Assembly (NCBI RefSeq): GCF_014649375.1
Contig: NZ_BMSX01000002.1
Span: forward strand, 62,001-126,000
From: Streptomyces aurantiogriseus
GTDB taxonomy: Bacteria; Actinomycetota; Actinomycetes; Streptomycetales; Streptomycetaceae
Length of the DNA: 64,000 bases
Direction: 5' to 3'
The translations under genes and the position numbers were made by a program. Below the pieces are notes generated by a model, which had not been told where the DNA came from, did no database searches, and saw nothing but the letters and a program-made list of their open reading frames with translations. Positions 61,460 through 64,000 of this stretch are shown piece by piece. How positions within the stretch are numbered: the stretch's first letter is position 1; each line of letters starts with the position of its first letter.

Positions 61460-62847
61460 CAGCGCAGTGCGTTCCTTGCCTCGTCCAGATCGTTCCTGAA
61501 ACCACGCCCGTAGACCTGGGCGTCGTCGGTCTCCCAGTACGGGCCGCCGTTGTAGCGTGCGGCGAGTTCCTGGTACTGGGCCGGCGTCATCTCCTCGGCC
61601 GGCACATCGGCGAACTCGCTCTCCGCCTTCAGCTGGGCCAGGTACTCCGAGGCGATGAAGATGTTCTGCGCGGGGTCCTGCAGGGCTTGTTCCACCATGC
61701 CGCGTTGCTGGTCGGTGAGGTGCTCGGGGTCGTAACCGAGGACCTCGGCGCCGCGTCGCACCTGGATGGCGATGGGGCCCATGGACGTGTTGTCGGGATC
61801 ACCGCCGAGGCGCCACGGCAGGCTCTCAGGAGCGATCGGGCTCAACGGAGAATCCGCCTGCTCGCGGATGGTGTCGGTCATGTCGTCCAGGATGCCGGGC
61901 TGTCCGCCGATCTCCTGCCACGCGATACCGGCAACCATGTCCGGCGGCAGTCCCGAGTTTCGAGCCGCGGCTTTGATGATTTCCTTGTTCGCCGCGATCC
62001 AGTCGGCCCGCTCCTGGTCGTTGGACGGCGGGCTCCAGTAACTGTCCTGCGCGCCCGGAAGGTTGGCGACCTGGAGGCGGATGTCTCGCAAGGCCGGGGA
62101 GACGATGTCGTCGCCGGCGCTGGGGTAGTAGTCCTGCTTGGGCCCACTGCCGGGCAGCCGCGTCAACGGGTTCGTGCTCGCCTCGGCTGCCTCTCGCCGC
62201 AGCTCCGAGATCGCCGAGACGAAGTCGACGCGTTGGATGAAACCCATGCGGAAGTCCGGCAGCAGGTCGTAGGCCTGCTTGAGCTCGTGCACGCAGATCT
62301 CCCGCGCCTCGTGCTCCGTGGTCTTCGCCAGATGGAAGTCCCCACCGGCGGCGTCGTGCAGCCGGTTCGCGTCGTCGCGGATGTCGTCGACGTCCATGGT
62401 CAGCTCGGCGAAGAAGTCCATGACGCCGGTGGTGGCTCGCATGTCCTCCCACTGGCGCATCGGCTCCGCCTCCTGGGCCTCACGAGTGATCGCCGTGCCC
62501 TTGGTGTGGATCAGTTCTGCCAGCGCCTGCTCGTTGGCCTTGCCGTTGGCGTAGTGGGCCTTGGCGACCTCCAGCGCGAACGCGTAGCTCTGCAGGGCGC
62601 CGGCGGCTTTGGCATAGCCCTCCGCGAGCTGCGCGAGCAGTTTGCGCCCCTCGGCGAGCCGGGCCTCATAGTGCTGACTGCCCTCGCTCTTCCACCGCGT
62701 GTGCTTCTCGGCTCGCTCGGCGGAGGGGTCGACCGCCACGAGCATGTCGTGCAGACGCTTGAACTCGTCCGCGTTCCGTTCGACGAGGGGCGGGTTGCAG
62801 CTCTCCAGGAACTCGACGTCCTTGCGGTGACTGATGCCGCTGCTCAT
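61459..62847 (-). CDS. WXG-like helical protein with lysozyme/transglycosylase-like C-terminal domain
   Basis: A 462-residue protein without a signal peptide. The first 210 residues are helical and contain TRWKSEGSQHYEARLAEGRK, which resembles the W-x-G turn and helix of WXG100/type VII secreted proteins. Residues about 285-455 have a GH23/SLT-like signature: AGIAWQEIGGQPG (candidate catalytic Glu), TSMGPIAIQVRRGAEVLGYD (S-x-G-x-x-Q), DPAQNIFIASEYLAQL and AARYNGGPYW (as in YNaGP). This suggests a peptidoglycan-cleaving enzyme carried on a type VII-type scaffold. Its ATG overlaps the stop of the gene before it (ATGA) and its stop overlaps the next gene. Confidence 0.75.
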   Translation of the reverse strand: MSSGISHRKDVEFLESCNPPLVERNADEFKRLHDMLVAVDPSAERAEKHTRWKSEGSQHYEARLAEGRKLLAQLAEGYAKAAGALQSYAFALEVAKAHYANGKANEQALAELIHTKGTAITREAQEAEPMRQWEDMRATTGVMDFFAELTMDVDDIRDDANRLHDAAGGDFHLAKTTEHEAREICVHELKQAYDLLPDFRMGFIQRVDFVSAISELRREAAEASTNPLTRLPGSGPKQDYYPSAGDDIVSPALRDIRLQVANLPGAQDSYWSPPSNDQERADWIAANKEIIKAAARNSGLPPDMVAGIAWQEIGGQPGILDDMTDTIREQADSPLSPIAPESLPWRLGGDPDNTSMGPIAIQVRRGAEVLGYDPEHLTDQQRGMVEQALQDPAQNIFIASEYLAQLKAESEFADVPAEEMTPAQYQELAARYNGGPYWETDDAQVYGRGFRNDLDEARNALR

Positions 62848-63293
62848 CGTGCCTCCGGGGCGACGTACTGGCCGTACTCGAGCACGTTGTCCAGGAAGCG
62901 TTGAGCCGTGTCGTCATCGATCTTCACGAAGGTGCTGCCGGTTGTCCTCAGGCGAGTGGAGAGCGCCGCGAACAGGGCGACCGCGTCCAGGTACTGGTCG
63001 TCGGCGAATCCGGCGAACCGTGCCACCTGCTTGGCCACGTCCTCGGGCGTCCGGGGCTGCCGGGCCATGGTGGTCAGCTCGGCATCGGGCCGCCCCTCGT
63101 GGAGAAAGCCCGCGATCTCGATCAGCAGATTCGAGTTCCCGTTGATCGACTCGGCCTTGGCCACCAGGGAGCCTGCGGCCGGCGCGCCGGCCCCACCGCC
63201 TCCGTCTGCCGGCAGCTGGTCGATCTGCATGCCGGTCTGCTGACGCGCCAGCGCGTCGGCCTTCAACTGGGCCCATTCCTCTTCGAAAGACAA
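62844..63293 (-). CDS. Partner protein of the WXG-like cassette
   Basis: A 149-residue protein from TTG 63293. The strong site GGAGGGGG, 6 nt upstream, and the opening (M)SFEEEWAQLKADALARQQTG, which I recall as the invariant start of Streptomyces proteins in such cassettes, support this start over ones further up. The next part is MQIDQLPADGGGG and AAGSLVAKAESINGNSNLLI. The C-terminal half is helical (AKQVARFAGFADDQYLDAVA, FAALSTRLRTTGSTFVKIDD). It overlaps the next gene by 4 bp (ATGA). No function is known; a chaperone or WXG100-like partner is plausible. Confidence 0.75.
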   Translation of the reverse strand: MSFEEEWAQLKADALARQQTGMQIDQLPADGGGGAGAPAAGSLVAKAESINGNSNLLIEIAGFLHEGRPDAELTTMARQPRTPEDVAKQVARFAGFADDQYLDAVALFAALSTRLRTTGSTFVKIDDDTAQRFLDNVLEYGQYVAPEAR

Positions 63294-63344
63294 CCTGTTC
63301 CCCCTCCAGCTCGTTGTCTCGAACAGCCAATCGATCATGCCACT

Positions 63345-63370
63345 GGCGAGGTGCGCACCAAAACCTCGCC
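63345..63370. promoter_or_regulatory. 8-bp inverted repeat upstream of the WXG-like cassette
   Basis: GGCGAGGT (63345-63352) and ACCTCGCC (63363-63370) are perfect inverted copies with 10 bp between, 52 bp before the TTG start. It could be an operator or a leader hairpin. Confidence 0.4.
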
Positions 63371-63513
63371 ACTCCGCCTGCGGGCAGGTCGACACACGGT
63401 CTTGGCCGGCCGTGCACAATGTGCGCTCCCATGGGAGGCCAGGAACGACATGGACGGAGGGGTGGGACCGCGATCCCTCCCGCCGGGCAGTGGAGCGCGA
63501 GCCCAGCGGGGCT

Positions 63514-64000
63514 TCAGGAGTCGTTCTCGCCGCTCAGCGTCCGCAGCAGCCGCGGCAGTGCCGTCCCGATCGGCTCCCGTACGATCTCGTCGGCGATCTC
63601 GTCGTACGGGGTCGGTTCGGCGTTGACGATGATCAGGCGGGCGCCGTGGTCGGCGGCGACGCCCGCGAGTCCTGCCGCCGGCTGTACCTGGAGGCTGGTG
63701 CCGACGGCGATGAACACCTGGCAGGCCTTGGTGATGGCGACGGCCTCGCCCAGAACCTGGGGGTCGAGGCGTTCGCCGAACATCACGGTCGCCGACTTCA
63801 GGATGCCGCCGCACTCCAGGCACGGCGGGTCCTCCTCGCCGGCGGCGACGCGGGCGAGCGCGTCCTCCATCGGGCCGCGCGCGTGGCACTTCGTGCACAC
63901 GACGCTGCGGGCGGTGCCGTGCAGTTCGAGGACCTTGCGGGCGGGCATTCCGGCGAGCTGGTGGAGCCCGTCGACGTTCTGTGTGATCACCCGCACCGGC
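63514..64000 (-). CDS. Sirtuin NAD-dependent protein deacylase (N-terminus outside window)
   Basis: The visible 161 C-terminal residues are clearly a Sir2 enzyme. They begin within RVITQNVDGLHQLAGM (NAD and catalytic region), followed by VLELHGTARSVVCTKC with the catalytic His, the zinc cysteines VCTKCHARG and CLECGGILK, VMFGERLDPQ, AVGTSLQVQPAAGLA and LIIVNAEPTPYDEIADEIV. It removes acetyl or related acyl groups from lysines with NAD+, forming O-acetyl-ADP-ribose. The gene ends at a TGA near 63514 and continues past the right edge. Confidence 0.93.
   Translation of the reverse strand, partial: PVRVITQNVDGLHQLAGMPARKVLELHGTARSVVCTKCHARGPMEDALARVAAGEEDPPCLECGGILKSATVMFGERLDPQVLGEAVAITKACQVFIAVGTSLQVQPAAGLAGVAADHGARLIIVNAEPTPYDEIADEIVREPIGTALPRLLRTLSGENDS

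Overview
The window looks like a stretch of a Streptomyces chromosome, or that of a close actinomycete. The DNA is very G+C-rich with G/C almost always at the third codon position, GTG starts are common, long antisense open frames shadow most genes, and several promoters seem to drive leaderless mRNAs. The gene content fits too: ClpC-like ATPases, large secreted S8 proteases, TAT-exported glycosidases, DUF families common in Streptomyces, and an F420-type luciferase-like enzyme. I see no rRNA, tRNA or CRISPR array. Two genes run off the edges: a LuxR/TrmB-type regulator on the left and a sirtuin on the right.

Layout. 1-4.4 kb: regulator fragment and a 1222-residue subtilisin-like exoprotease. 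4.6-6.4 kb: a scrapyard of mobile DNA. It holds an IS5-type transposase tail interrupted by the 3' end of a group II intron (maturase HNH tail, domain V, domain VI). Next come an IS256-type transposase fragment joined to the C-terminal end of a tyrosine recombinase, and an intact HNH protein overlapping the recombinase stop. 6.4-9.2 kb: an orphan PcaL-like fusion, an MBL-fold hydrolase and exonuclease III. 9.3-20.9 kb: TetR regulator, DUF6278-like protein, secreted CocE-type hydrolase, unknown membrane protein, gamma-glutamyltransferase, ClpC-like ATPase, methionine aminopeptidase and a divergent XRE regulator sharing a palindromic promoter region, and a long unrecognised protein.

21-30 kb is a coherent reductive pyrimidine (uracil/thymine) catabolic locus: two near-duplicate beta-ureidopropionase-type amidohydrolases, a class III aminotransferase suited to beta-alanine, a PucR regulator, dihydropyrimidinase, an F420-type luciferase-like oxidoreductase and an NCS1 nucleobase transporter, closed by a strong terminator. 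30-40.6 kb: secreted DUF3558-like protein, cytoplasmic GGT homologue, inositol-phosphatase-type enzyme, phytoene-dehydrogenase-like flavoprotein, macrodomain, divergent MFS/LysR pair, DUF2267, pyruvyl-transferase-like and SRPBCC proteins, a broken PucR/CdaR tail and a 21-bp tandem repeat.

41-49 kb: a one-polypeptide assimilatory nitrate reductase carrying its own flavoprotein reductase, then a TAT-exported GH2 beta-galactosidase-like enzyme with a LamG insertion. 49-53 kb: DUF6980, dihydrolipoyl dehydrogenase, DUF7144 membrane protein and an orphan sugar-binding lipoprotein. 53.4-57.1 kb: a metal-resistance module of a CzrA-type ArsR sensor, an MFS exporter and a divergent P1B-4 (Co/Ni-type) ATPase around one palindromic operator; the ATPase has an unusual tandem-repeat insertion in its nucleotide-binding domain. 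57.2-59.2 kb: a DNA alkylation repair pair (Ada/AlkA fusion and Ogt). 59.5-61 kb: a secreted PL9-type pectate lyase with CBM35 behind a LacI-type operator. 61.1-63.3 kb: a tightly overlapping three-gene cassette encoding a WXG-like protein with a lysozyme-like C-terminal domain and two partners, the best candidate here for a little-described system.
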